From Trogon surrucura (lineage: Eukaryota; Chordata; Aves; Trogoniformes; Trogonidae): a stretch of DNA of 64,000 nucleotides. The notes under the pieces were generated by a model. The model was not told the origin of the DNA and did no database searches. It saw nothing but the letters and a program-made list of their open reading frames with translations. A program made the translations under genes and the position numbers. Where the stretch lies: contig CM036642.1 in the NCBI GenBank assembly GCA_020746105.1, forward strand, positions 1,953,501 to 2,017,500. Direction: 5' to 3'. Positions within the stretch are counted from its first letter, which is position 1, and the number at the start of each line of letters is the position of its first letter. Positions 13,169 through 24,900 of this stretch are shown in pieces.

Positions 13169-14311
13169 TCTCAGGGAAGGGTTTTGGGTTTGGATTTGTT
13201 GTTTTTAAGGATGGTGTTTCACGGTCTGTGCTTCCAAGGAGAAACACGTGTTATGTGAGTTCCTGGGTGTGCGTGCACAGGGTGATGGTGGGTGCAGGAT
13301 GCTCTGAAGGTGTCACCCAAGGGTGGCTGCTGCTGCTGCAGCCTGTGGAAACACACTTATTGCTGCCGCTTCCCGTTGCCTAGAGCACAGGGGTAAGCTG
13401 AGGTGTCTGGGAGCACGAAGTCGAGGGGACACCGAAATATCATTGAGGTGTTTGGCTTTTTGTTCCCACTGAGGTGGGAGCAGGTTTGGGATGACAGGAT
13501 CCCCTTCTCCTACAGTGACCATGGAGGGGATTTGCCAGGTGGGGTTTTAACCCAGAGGAGCTGTGAGGGGGCAGAAATGAGGAGTCATTTCTCTACTAGC
13601 AGGCTCTGATGCAACTTATCTCCATTGCAGGTGTCCTCAGCATCACTTCTCAGTGGCTTTCTAGCCTGGGTTTATCTGCTGGGGATGAGACCTTAGCTCC
13701 TCACCTGCAGGAACCAGCGGCGTTTCCATCCCAGGGGATCCATCTCCCTGGCACAGCCCAAAACAGATCTGGGGCACCCATTTGCAACCGGTGCTAGGAT
13801 TTTGCACATCGACTCCCGGCGGGGAAAAAGGCCCTGATTAAAAGAACTATTTATAAAGAACCTGAATGCGGGAGGAGGAAGAGGTGATAATTAGCCAGGG
13901 GTGGCTGCGCTGCAAGCTTGGGGCTGGGTACCTGTGCAACCAGGCAGATTTTTAGGGCAAACATGACCAGGATGGGGAAAGGAATAACTCCCTTTCTCCA
14001 AGAAGCCTGCCTGATTAATGCTATTTTATTATTTTCCTAGTGGTAGCATCCGCTCTTCATTCCTGACAGCGGGAGCAATGAGGGAGTCGAGGGCTGGTTG
14101 GAAATTGAGCCTGTCGGGGTGGTGAAGGGGATTCATCAGCGACTGTTTGGGTGATGCTCTCCATCAAGAAGGGTTTATTTGTTTGTTTGCTTATTTGCTT
14201 TTTTTAGATGGCTCTGAGACAGGATGAATTTTTCATGGGGAAAAAATTCAACAGGGTGTTATTGTTTGAAAAATTTGCTTTAAGTACATGTCTGTGTAGG
14301 GAAAAAAAGAA

Positions 14312-14324
14312 GGGGGGGGGGGGG
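14312..14324. repeat. G13 homopolymer
   Basis: A run of 13 G residues preceded by an A-rich segment (gggaaaaaaagaa). It is a simple repeat and nothing else is seen. Confidence 0.85.
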
Positions 14325-14623
14325 AGCTCTTCAGCCATCTCCACTTATTTGTCTGATGTATTGTGCAGATTTATTTAATTGATGGCAGCACCTAGAGTGT
14401 GTTAGGTGCTTCTGAAGCTCTCCCAAAGGGCTGGGGTTTGAGTTTGCTACGATGGCACGCAGCTGAAGGACAGACGGACGTGGTGTCAGAGGTCAGCAGA
14501 AGGGGAAGAGCCGTGGAAAATTTATATATGAGCTAAATCTCTTCCCTCAGAGCCACGGAGAGCCAATACCTGCAGCCTCTCAGGAGGCTGGATTAGCATG
14601 CTGTCACCTCCCCAGGGTGGGAT

Positions 14624-14672
14624 TTTATATATATATATAAATATATATATGTGTGTGTGTGTATGTGTGCTT
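14624..14672. repeat. Compound (TA)n(TG)n microsatellite
   Basis: A TA dinucleotide run, broken once by an extra a, passes into a TG run (gtgtgtgtgtgtatgtgtgc). It is likely polymorphic in length. Confidence 0.85.
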
Positions 14673-14769
14673 GTGTATTTCTCTTTCATTTGGCTGGGAT
14701 AAAAATTGCTGAGTCAAAGATTCATTTTCTTAGCGAGCCCCTTGGAAGGCAGATAAAGGGGACGGCGGC

Positions 14770-14990
14770 TCCAGGCAGGGCTATAAATAATGCATAGAGC
14801 ACAGGAGCAGCCCAAGCAGCCCTCTGCTTACAAATAGAACAGTTCTCAATAACATATTACCCTGTCTGCCGTCCCCGATACCAGCACTTCTTAGCTCACC
14901 TGAGGCTAACGCCGACTACTCGTCGAAAGAAATAAATAAATTAGCCTAATGAAGTCTCTAGTTATCACTAGTCCTGCCTGATCCCTCCTA
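14770..14990. promoter_or_regulatory. Candidate conserved non-coding block
   Basis: Complex sequence with ctataaataatgcatagagc, aataacatattaccctg and ttagcctaatgaagtc, ending with the near-palindrome ctagttatcactag. It lies about 200 bp before the CR1 pair. There is no coding potential. Confidence 0.3.
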
Positions 14991-15202
14991 ACACCCTGCT
15001 TCGTGTTGTAACCTGGGTTTAAGGTTTCTGAAAGTCACCTTGCTCAAGGGGATGTGAGGACAGAGGGGAAAATGTGCCTGGTTATCCTCCTGCCTGTCCC
15101 CCTGAGGCTTGAAATGCTGCCTTCCTACCTTCTCCCTTCAGCTTTGGGAGAAGCTGTGCGTGCATCTAAATGCAGAATATGCCCCTGGAATAAACTGAAA
15201 CA

Positions 15203-15413
15203 TCGAATCATAGAGTGGTTTGGGTTGGAGGAGACCTTAAAGATTATCTAGTTTCTACCTTTTGCCATGGGCACGGGCGCCTTCCATTAGACCAGGGTGC
15301 TCAAAGCCCCATCCAACCCAACCTTGGACCCTTCCAGGGACAGCAGCTTGCACAGCTTCCCTGGGCAACCTGTTCTAGTGCTTCACCACCCTCACAGTCA
15401 AGAATCCAAGGTG
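15203..15413 (-). mobile_element. CR1 LINE 3' end, minus strand
   Basis: The sequence reads in reverse as a CR1 3' end. It begins with the complement of the octamer tail (atcgaatcatagagtgg), then the 3' UTR hairpin region (tttgggttggaggagacctt). It continues through the typical stretch with agaccagggtgctcaaagcc and cttccctgggcaacctgttc to cctcacagtcaagaat. Only about 210 bp remain, so the copy is heavily 5'-truncated. Its truncated 5' side faces the plus-strand CR1 copy that starts near 15487. It belongs to a different subfamily or age class from that neighbour, because the two 3' UTRs differ at many positions. Confidence 0.9.
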
Positions 15414-15486
15414 GATGAGGACGTGGAGGAGGTTCAAATGTAGCTGGAGTTGGGTCTTCACCCACAAAGGTTGTGTTGCACAGAAA
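15414..15486. other. Short spacer between two opposed CR1 fragments
   Basis: These roughly 70 bp (ccaaggtggatgaggacgtg and onward) lie between the recognisable parts of the minus and plus CR1 copies. I cannot assign them firmly. They could be the degraded start of the plus copy or the original genomic target sequence. Confidence 0.4.
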
Positions 15487-15946
15487 GGTGTCTGGAGAGG
15501 GTACAGAGGTGGGCTACCAAGCTGGGAAAGGGCTTAGAACATAAGTGTTGTGAGAAAAGGATGAGGGATCTGGGGCTGTTTAGCCTAGAGAAGAGGAGAT
15601 TGAGGGGAGACCTCATTGCTCTCTGCGACTACCTGAAGGGAGGTTGTAGAAAGGCGGGGGTTGCTCTGTTGTCTTTAGTGAAGAGTGATAGGACGAGGGG
15701 AAATGGATCCAAATTGCGCCAGGGGAGGTTCAGGTTAGGTATTAGGAAGAATTGCTTAACTGAAAGGGTTGTCAGCCATTGGAACGGGCTGCCCAGGGAG
15801 GTGGCTGAGTCACTGTCCCTGGAGGTGTTCAAGAGACGGGTGGATGTTGCGTTGGGGGTCATCGTTTAGCCGGCTGATAGGGCTGGAACAAAGGCTGGAC
15901 TCGATATTCTAGGTCTCTTCCAGCTGAAACTATTCTGTGATTCTAT
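15487..15946 (+). mobile_element. CR1 LINE, 5'-truncated 3' fragment, plus strand
   Basis: This copy starts inside the ORF2 C-terminus. The frame from 15450 to 15869 is open (139 codons). It shows CR1 blocks [11 protein letters not shown] (residues 14-24), [13 protein letters not shown] (44-56), SDRTRGNG (79-86) and HWNGLPREV (110-118), then a stop at 15867-15869. A 3' UTR follows, with ggctggactcgatattctag and a decayed octamer tail (attctgtgattctat) ending near 15946. The open frame has no start of its own within homologous sequence and no catalytic core, so it is a remnant. It lies tail-outward relative to the minus-strand copy at 15203-15413. Confidence 0.92.
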
Positions 15947-16955
15947 CTTAGGATTCACTCTTGCTCCATACCATGGATCACATTGCTTCTAACCACTCCT
16001 AGAAGTCTTCCCTGTTTCAGGGTCCACATCCTGGTGGTCCGAGCCACTCGGGTGTTGAAGATGACTTGGAAATGCTCGTTGGTGGGAGGGTGGGTGAAAG
16101 CCCAAGCGGCTCAGCAGCCTTGCTGAAGCATCGTTTGCTCTTGGCTGTGCTGCACAAAGCACTCGTCTTCTCGGGGTTGAAACTGGCTCCGGCAACCCCG
16201 TGGAGCAACTTGTGTGGGCTCAGTCCTGAGCGATGCTCCGCGGAGGCACAAGTGAGCCTCAGCACAAAGGGAGTGAGGGTGTTATTGAGCTGGCGAGGGC
16301 TCACGGGGGCTTTTTCATGCAGTCCCGAGCCGCGGGGGGCTTCAAAGGCCCTTTGCCTTCCCTTTGAGCTGCTCCTTCAAACAAGCCTCAGCCCTCAAAG
16401 CTGAACGTCGAGCAAAACGGTCGCATTTCATCCAGTTCCCGTCGCATCTGGGTGAGGTGGAGCAGTAAATCGGACCTAGACTGGTGCGAGCAAATGAACG
16501 GAGCCTCTGGCCCCCACCTCCTCGTGGTGTGAGGACAGGAGATGCTGCTGAGCGAAACGAAAAAGCAGCAAATGTCAAACCGATGAAAGAAAACCTTTCT
16601 TCTCCCTTTCTTCCTGCCTTCTTACAAAGCGCCCTCAAGTTTCTCAGCCGTTTTTTTTTCTCCCTTGGTCTTTGGCCTCAAATTCCTTGTCACCTTTGAA
16701 GCCAAAAGCGTAGCTGCGGGAGAGAACGAGAGGTTTTAGAGCCGACCTCGGAGAGTTTGGAGGAGCTCTGAACCACCCCGTTGGAGGGTGCTGGGCCACC
16801 CTCTCAATCGGGAGGGTCAGGAAGGGGAGGTTGGCTGGGGAAGGGTGGCCCATGAGTGCCATCTTCAGGACTGTCGTTACCTTTTTTTTTTTTCCCCTGA
16901 AGTTCTAACGAAGCAGGTTGGGTGCTGAGATTGATCTGAAAATCTGGAGTTCGTG

Positions 16956-16996
16956 TTTTTTTTTGTTTTTTTGTTTTTTTTAAATTTTTTTTTTTA
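16956..16996. repeat. T-rich low-complexity tract
   Basis: T runs of 7 to 11 separated by single g or aaa. It is low complexity with no associated element. Confidence 0.75.
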
Positions 16997-17276
16997 ACCC
17001 TGAGACGTTCTTTTTGGGTATCGTCGCGCTGCGCCGCGCTTTGTTGCACGATTCGGCGTTTTCAAGGGTATTTGGAGGAAACGTGGATGGTTGGTTGACT
17101 GGTATTTGAGGGAAGTGGAGAATTTAATTAAAAAACATGAGGGAAAATTAGGAGTAAAGGAGACTGATTGCAAGGCTTTGACGTAGGGAGGAGGTGGGTA
17201 CGGGCGCAAGCAGCAGGACCGTGGCTCCCTGCTCCATCCTGGTCCTCTGCCCTTGGGGAAAAACAGTAATAAGGGT

Positions 17277-17288
17277 GGGGGGGGGGGG
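17277..17288. repeat. G12 homopolymer followed by A run
   Basis: Twelve G residues followed by a short A run. It is a simple repeat. Confidence 0.75.
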
Positions 17289-18594
17289 AAAAAAGAATAG
17301 CTGGTTTTTATTGTTGTTTGTGATGTTTGACATAGATTTTACAGATTGCACAGCCTTTCTTTTTTTTTTTCTCCCCCCCCATCTGTCTGCTCTGTTTAAT
17401 GCAAACGGCACCTTCCCGGCTGATTGCAATCACACGCTGATTGAGAGAGGCTCAGCTCTGCCCGGGCTGGGGAGGGAAGGATGGAGCCTTAACCCTTCCT
17501 CTCGTCCCTTCTTGCCGGCTCGCTCCTTCCTCGCTTTCTCCCCTCGCCCGGTGACTCGAAACCCCGCTCCCAAAAGGCTTTCTGCTTATATATGCGCGAT
17601 GCGATCCGCAGCTCTAATAGCGAATTTATTTTAATAAGCGAAGGCTTTGAAATAGATACAAACCTGCCTGCTTCAGGGCCCGGGGCCCGGCTCTAGCTGA
17701 TGTGATTAGGAAGAAACTTTTTCTTGCCGAGAAATCGTCACCTATCTGCCTGCTGCAGACGGGTGCCCGCGGGGAGGCAGGAGCAGCGGTCACCGGGGGA
17801 GGTGGATGCCGCTGCTTGGAGGATCGGTGTGTGTTCTGTCCTGCTTCTTGTATCCCCCTCGTCAGCTCAGCATCACATCTTCCTCTGGTGGAATCCTTCC
17901 TTCCATCGCATCCCGGCGGAATCCAAGAGCCGGGGTTGAGTGTATGAGGAGCGTCGTGGAAAGCAGTTGTGTTGGCGGGAGCTTTGCATGAGGTTTCCTG
18001 CAAAAATCCTGTGAAAACTTTTAAACCTCCATAATCCCTAATGCACTGGACATGGTGGAGATGCGCAGGCTGTGGGCATGGCGCTGGGCTTGGTTGAATA
18101 TGATTGTTGCTTGCTTGGGTTTATGCTCATCAACTGCGTGATCTCGGATCTAGGTCCCACGTGTTGCCTTTTGGGGGCAGGGACCCGGTGCTTCAAAAAA
18201 GCCCCAACCCAAAATCCTGGGGAACGTAGGGATGAGGTGATTGCTTTTTTTTTTTTGCTGCTGATTGCCTGTGCTTTGGGGCTGAGGAGGTGCCAGGACA
18301 CCCTGATGACTGCACTCGCTAAGGGATAACAGTTTCTTGCCGAGCTGCATCCCCTGGGTTTCGTGCGTTGTGGTAAAATATGAGCAGAGGTGGTCGTGTT
18401 CCGCTCTTGCAGGTGTCTGGGGCTGCTCAGCGGGAGCTCAGTGAGGCCAGGCACGTGCATCCCAAAATCTGTGCCCATTTCCCCCCTCCCCTGCTCTTTC
18501 TTTGTGATAAAGGCACCGTAAGAGAGAGGGAGTGGAGCGCTCGGCAGGCGCAGCGATGCCTGCGCCGAGGTCAGGAGCGAGATGTGGTCCACGG

Positions 18595-18870
18595 GCTGAT
18601 AAGTTACCTGTGAAAGCAATGACTTCGGGGATTGGATTGCGTTGCCCAACTTGGTTACGTCTAGATAACATCGTGGTTTTAGACATCGATCATTTCAAAG
18701 GAACCTGCAGAGGGATTTTAATGCCGCGCAAATTGCTTTTCCTTCTATTCAATTTACATTCGCGATTGCACAGAGCATATTTAGGAGCTTTCCAAACCGC
18801 CACAAACAATGACAAATCTCTCCTGAAATGTTCTCCTGTTGCAATAAATTTGACCTGACAAAAGAGAGGG
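18595..18870. promoter_or_regulatory. Candidate conserved non-coding block
   Basis: About 275 bp of complex sequence with no simple repeat contrast with the G+C-rich flanks. They contain acatcgatcatttcaaagg near 18682, ccgcgcaaattgctttt near 18725, caaacaatgacaaatc near 18802 and aataaatttgacctgac near 18843. SOX-like (ACAAT) and homeodomain-like (CAATTT) words cluster. The look is that of a vertebrate enhancer; this is inference. Confidence 0.4.
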
Positions 18871-21800
18871 AGAAACTTCAGCCTCCTTCTGTGCTGTAAA
18901 GGCCTCTTAACCCTGCTGGGGCTCGCCAGCTCTGTAGTGAGCGCCGCGAAACGCTTTTCTGCGATGCTGCATCCTAAGGCTGTGTTGGGATGCGCTGCCA
19001 AGAGATGTACGCGAGAAAAGCTGCTGATCCTGAAACCACATCCCTGTAGAAAAGCCTTATTGGTGGGGCTGGAGCCTCTCAAAGGGCTGCTGGGGTAGAG
19101 CATAGAGCTGGGTAGAGGATAGAGCTAGGATAGAGCTCCGCTCTCCACGGGAGATGTGATAAGGAGGAAAAAACTGCAGGAGGAAACCTCCTTGAGTTGA
19201 GATGAGGTTGTGAGGTTGAACCCTGGGTCCGATTGCTCTCCTGCCCAACCCCAACCCAACACGAGTTGACTGGGAAGGCAGCAAAGAGCTGAGAAAACAG
19301 GAATGTGCGCAAGGATCTGAGATTTATAGCAGAGGGGTTCTTCTGTGTGTAAAAGCGAGCGTGTCAGCAGCTTTTTCCAGTCGTGCTGGCTGTGGCGTGG
19401 GAGAGTTGCCTCTGGATTGAAATGCTTTTTCAGGTGTTAGGCTCAATAGTGCTGCCAGCCCTGTCGCTGCCTCTCGGGTCCTGCCCAGCCCGCTGCCGGC
19501 ATTTGGGACTCTCGCTAATTGAAGTGTAATCAATACGGCGGCGATTGCTTTGCCCTGATACCTGGGGAAACACACGAGTCTGTGGCTTCTCCTGGGGATC
19601 TCAGCCAGGCTGGTCTGAGATTTCTGAGCTGTCCCAGCCCAGCTGCCTCTGATGGACAGCCGGGAGGAGCTGCTGCCAGGCGACACAGTCCCGCGAACAG
19701 GAGGGTGCTGTGCTCGGTTCAGCCCAATTCCCCTCCAGCTCTCACCTCCTGGTTGCTGGAGGCTTTGCGAGCTGGTGCAGAGATGCGATGGCTTTGCTCC
19801 AAAACTCTCACTGGGTTTTTTCAGGAGCCTGAGTTGCCCCAAAGGACGTCAGCCAGCCCACGTGGCTCCTGCTTGCTCAGATGGACCCTGGGTCACATCA
19901 AAGCACCCCTAAGCTTCCGCAGTTAGTTTCCCAAATGGAAATCTAAAGGTGGTGAAGAGGCTAGCTGAGCTGCTTGTCTGTCATGGCCAAGACATCCAAG
20001 TGAAGCATCTCACAGTGTTAACTGGTGCTATCTGGTGCCTGCCAGAGCATCACTTGCTCTGATAGAGGCAGAGATGTCAGCTAGTGTGGGATGGATTAAG
20101 CTCAGGAGTTTTGGCGTCATTCCTGGCACCTTTTTATCTCGTTCTTCCATGAAGCTGTGATCCCAGGAATTGACCACGCTCGGGGGGAAAGAAGCCATCA
20201 AATGCAGCAAGGAGTAAAGCTCCTACAGCAGAGCAAAACCCCTTGCCAAGGCCCCAGGTACGGACATTTCATTTAGCTGGTCCTTCTGTTTGGGGATGGT
20301 GCGCTTGGCTCTTTTGATTTCTTTTATTTTTATTTTTTTTCTTGTGCTTTGGGAGTCCGAGATAAAGCCTTTCAGTTTTACTCGGCTAATATGCCTGCGG
20401 TGCCACGGGCTCTCGAGCTGGTATCCAGCATTGCTGCCTGTGTCTGTGTCCCAGCTCTCTCCACCTCATTCCCTCTCTTTGGAGCTGTGCGGTAGCTGAG
20501 CACAAAGCCCGTCTGTCCCGTGGGCTCTCTTGACCTAAGATGACTCCAGAAGGCTGCCAGCCCCATTACCGTCCTCGATTTAATCCGGGCTTTCTCGTTA
20601 CAGCCTGAAAATCCTCATGGCCGTTAGGGCACATCACATCAGGGATCTGGAGACGCATGTTCAAGCCTTGCTCCGGGCTCATGCCGAAGTACTCCCGTGG
20701 CTGTCACAACCACAGAGGTGTGCAGGGATGCTCAGGCAGCAGGAGGGGACTTGCTGCATCGCTTGCTCCTGTGCCATCAGCTGCAGAAGCCGACGGGCTC
20801 CTGGGCTTTGACTGAGGAGCGAGATGACGTAGGTTGAGGGTGGCTTGGGAGAGCTGCTGCTGTCGGCTGTGTGCGTGCCGAGAGCTGGCTGGGATGCTCT
20901 CGAAGGAGCTGCTGAGCTGCCAGAAGTCAGGGTGACACGTGAAGAGAGACGCTGGGTTGGATGCTGAGCTTCGGTTTGCGACGGTTCGGAGGCTGCTGCG
21001 CGGCAGCTCGGCCCCGTGCCGAGCCCAGGAGTGTTGGGATGGCTGGGATGGGAGGTGTTGAGGGCAAGGGAGAGGCTGGGAGGTAAATTTGAGGCTCTTC
21101 ACTCTGGAGGAGCATGACCCGTGGGCATGGGAGCACCTGGATGTTCTCCTGGCCAGGCAGGCTGCTGCGTCCAGCACCTCTTTGGTCAACTTCCAGCTTT
21201 TTAGAGCCTCAGCCCATTTCCCTTGGGCAGCCCTAGAAAGCATAGAGGAATTTTGATTTTACTACTCTTGCTGCCTCGTCCATCCAAATCCAAGTTGGCA
21301 CCGTGGAAAAGATCACAATTTTCTTCCTTTCCCTGCCTTGCCCTTTCAGAGCCGAGCCCGCCGGCTGAATTAGTGGATGCGCCGTTGGCTGATCATTAAT
21401 CCCCGAGCGCTGCTGGTAAATCTGCAGGGGTGGTGCTGTGGAGTCATCTCTGCAAAGGACTCTGACCCTGCTCAGGGCTCGAGATGCTCCCCGGGCCGTC
21501 GCCCAGCTGGTGGCGGCGGTGACACGATGTCACCATGCTGGCTGGAAGGGAGAACAAGCGCCGGGCTCTCTCCACCACCCTCCTCTCCTCCTTGCCTGGA
21601 GTTTTGCATTGCATAGGAAGAAATGGGGAAGCCATAAATCAATCCGGAGCATTTCTCTTCTGTTTAGGGGGAAAAATAATAAGCCCAAACAAAACAAGCT
21701 TGCAGGAGAGAGGAATTCCTAATGACAAACTTACTTCAGCTAGGACACCAGGGGCTTCAGCAATATGAGATTAAACCTGCTGTGCCGAGACTCTATTACT

Positions 21801-23458
21801 CCATATATTACTGTGTGCTGCTGGACTGATGGTTCTCACAGGCGGAAATATAACCCTTTGAAATGTCAAGGCACATAATAAAGAGACCTGGCAGGGGAGG
21901 CTGGATGGCTCCGGGGATTGATAAAGCCTTTGCAGCGCTGGCTCCGCTGCGAGGAGGGGTGGTGGGTGCCCGCTGGAGCTCGCACGCTTTGCCGGCCCTT
22001 TTGTGTTAGATGGCTCGAAGGGAGAGGTGGCATGGGAGAAATTCTCCTGGAACAACACCGTCTCGCTAAGTTGGCTTTGGAAAACAAAGCTGGGACCTCA
22101 ATAGGAGAGCGTGGATGAATAGTCGACTCCTTCCGCAGTCCTCAGCTGTAAGTGTTTGTCCCTGGGGTGGCTGTCACGCTTATACCTCTTAATTAACTCT
22201 TAATCCCTCCCGCGTCCTCTTTGCAAATCTCTTGTGGACGGATTGTTTCCCTGGGAGCCCGGCGGGGTCTCCTGAGTTTGTAAACCTCTCGAGAAGGGTC
22301 TTGCTAAATGGCTGGTGGATGCAGGCGTCTCGAGAGGAAGGTAGGCAGCAAATGGGGTCATCGTCAAGGACCTCTTAGCAAACCCTTAAGGGTTAGGAAA
22401 AGCATTTGCTCGTCAGCTGGCAAATCTATAATTTCTGATGTCGGGAACAGGCACGAGCTGGATGAGCTGCTGGGTCGGTGGCTGGTGCTCCTGGGAGTCA
22501 CACTGTGCAACGCGGGGCTGTTCCTCCCCCAAAAACCAGGTCAATGTCTGTAAACTCTGAACCTTCCCACCTCTCTGTGGTTGCTGTGGGCTCGTTAAGG
22601 CAAGAAGAAGGGAAATAAATCTCCTGGAACTCATGAACTATTTACAGCTGTGCTGAGCAAGCAGTCCACAATTATTTATTTATTCTCCCTGGCCGGGCTG
22701 TGCCTGCGAGCCCAGGGAGTGGGGAAAGTTGCCAGGATTGCCTGTGTCCAGTCCTGTGCTGTCTCCTCTACCTATGGGCAGGAAAACCTCTGGAGAACCC
22801 TGAAAAGCAGCCCATGTACCCCTGGGAGCACCTGCATCCTCTGGATAATGGGTAAAATGGGCTTTTGGGTGTGTGGTGAGCAGAGGTGATGAAGGCTTGC
22901 CACGTGCCCTCTCCTGAGCTCCTGCTTGTGCAGATGGCGATGATGTGCAACATCTCTAGGGAACGGAGTCACTTCTTCAGCTTGAAAGTCAAAGCCTGTC
23001 CTTGAGGGGCTGCAAATTTGATGCTTGACCCTCGCTTTGAGCCTTTTGGGTGGGGATTGCCCGTTGGTGCTGCTCCATCTCCTCACTTTCATCACATAGT
23101 CTTTTTTCTTGTTTTTTCTCTGCCGCCTCCCCAGACAATCAATAGGTATTTATGAGTGATCATTACAATAATTATTCAGCCAGTGTTTTGTCAAAACCAG
23201 TCTTTAGAATGACCAGGAGATGAGAATGGGTTTGTTAGGTCGTGCTTGCACATCGATGCATGTAGGAGGGAGGAGCCCCCTTGTCCTTCCAGCCCCTGTG
23301 GGGCTGCACCAGCCGCGCATCTTCCTCCTCTCCAAAAAATAAATGTGGATTGAAGGAGAGGAATGCTGCGAGGAAGCAGAAATGGCCCATTTTGCTCCTC
23401 TGGCAGCGCTGGTGCCTGCTTACCAGCCTTCGTGGAGCTTCAAAGGTGTTTTTTTGTC

Positions 23459-23474
23459 TTTTTTTTTTTTTTTT
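23459..23474. repeat. T16 homopolymer
   Basis: Sixteen T residues next to a second T7 run. It is a simple repeat in unique DNA. Confidence 0.75.
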
Positions 23475-24841
23475 GTCATGGGGCTTATGGGCCAAGGACA
23501 CTTCTTGCCTGCAGCTTTATATCTGTCAGTTTGATCAGCAAATGGGGGAAAGGGCCATAAAACGGTGGAGGCTGAGTCCTCGTCCCTTTAATCCCGCCAG
23601 GAGGGCCGGCGTTATTTCTCCGCCGGGAGCGTTAATAGGATTCTAATACGCTGGCAAATGGGATTTTTTACAACTGCCATTCTGCGGTTACTGAGACGGT
23701 GTGTCACCGGGACAGCCCGATAAATTCTTTGGGAGCTGGGGGAACGATACCCGGGGCAGCCCTTGCTGCTGATGCTTGGAGGGCGTCTGCCAGATCCCCC
23801 CTCGCTGCTTTTCATGCTCTCGGGGTGATACGTGCTGGTGGTTGGGCTGGTGGGGCAGAGAGGGGCTTGGTAGGGTTGGTATTTGCCACTGTGGACGTAC
23901 CCTCCCTGCGCCCTCCTCGTGCTGGGACTGAGCATCTCTGTGCGAGCAAAGCAATGAGTTGAGTGCCCCGTGGCTTTGAAGGAATTAGTAAGACCCAATA
24001 AACCTGGGCAGGACATATTTTGTTCCTTCTCTTCATCTCTAGCCCCTAAATTGCGTCTCCTTGGTCACCACTGCTCCACATCGCTGCCACCAGGGCAGGA
24101 AAACTCAGGGTATACTGAGCCAAATTCCTTCCCTTGTGTTCATGTTGATGAAGTTAAAGGACCCGTTTTGTGGTAGGGTGATGCGTTTATGTCCTTGCTA
24201 GCATGGCCAGTGTGGGGATGATGGAGCAGGCAGCACCCATGGGTGCCAACAAATCTAACTCTGAGGATCCCTTGGGCACCCAGGGGACACGCAACCGACC
24301 ACGCTTCATCCCTTCCTCAGCGGGCTCGAGTGCCAAAGCCATAAATATTGTATTACTCTATCCAATCTCGCCTCTGGATTGATTTTTATTTTATTTTTTT
24401 TTAACTCCAACCCTGATCGCGGAAAGCCGGGGAGACGGGATTATTTTCCAGGGCAATCACAGGTTTGATGGGTCCTTGCAGCTGCTTCCACACTTTTTGA
24501 CATCAGTAAATAAGCAGCTCCCCGCGCTCTTCTCCGAGTAGCACCTATTTCTCCGGGACCTTCTCTGGGGTTTTGCCATATTTAGCTGCAAATTGGTACA
24601 GGAGACTGGCCTGACCCTTCTTGTTTTACAGCAGTCTAAGCTTGTAGGCTTTATCTTATCTGTGATCACCTCTGCCCGATAACTAACAAGGTCCCTTCTA
24701 CCTCTTTTGCAAATCCTGTTTGTCATCGCGTTTCTACAGCTGCCCCCAAAAATCCCAACCTGACGTCAAGCATCCTCGTGCTCGGTGCCGTACGAGCAGA
24801 CTTGCAAGAGGCAGACCTGCCCTGCAGAGGAGAGAGCAGCT

Positions 24842-24900
24842 CTCGTTATTCCCATTTTACAGCTGGCTGAGCCAAGGGGAGACGTGCGGTCCAAATTAAT
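24842..24900 (-). repeat. MIR SINE fragment (minus strand)
   Basis: The run cgttattcccattttacagc followed by tggctgagcc matches the complement of the MIR 3' half, which reads CTGAG...CTGTAAAATGGG...ATAATA on the sense strand. About 50 bp are recognisable and the flanks are too decayed to set edges. MIR is an ancient tRNA-derived SINE present in amniotes. The fragment lies in otherwise unique, A+T-rich sequence. Confidence 0.65.

Larger units (their letters stand above)
9271..15202. other. Intergenic DNA without genes
   Basis: Unique sequence contains microsatellites (an AT/TTA run near 11315-11343, A19, G13, compound TA/TG) and three candidate conserved blocks listed separately. A further A+T-rich patch at 12555-12680 (gagttaattccttcc, aaataatttgcggcg) is a weaker candidate of the same kind. 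Confidence 0.55.

Noticed and set aside
17575..17640. TATA-like word (cttatatatgcgcgatgcg) as a core promoter
   Set aside because: There is no transcript evidence, no initiator or downstream exon, and TATA-like words are common by chance.
18038..18649. 203-codon minus-strand frame
   Set aside because: It contains a poly-Lys run from a T tract and has no recognisable family. The distal part enters a candidate non-coding conserved block.
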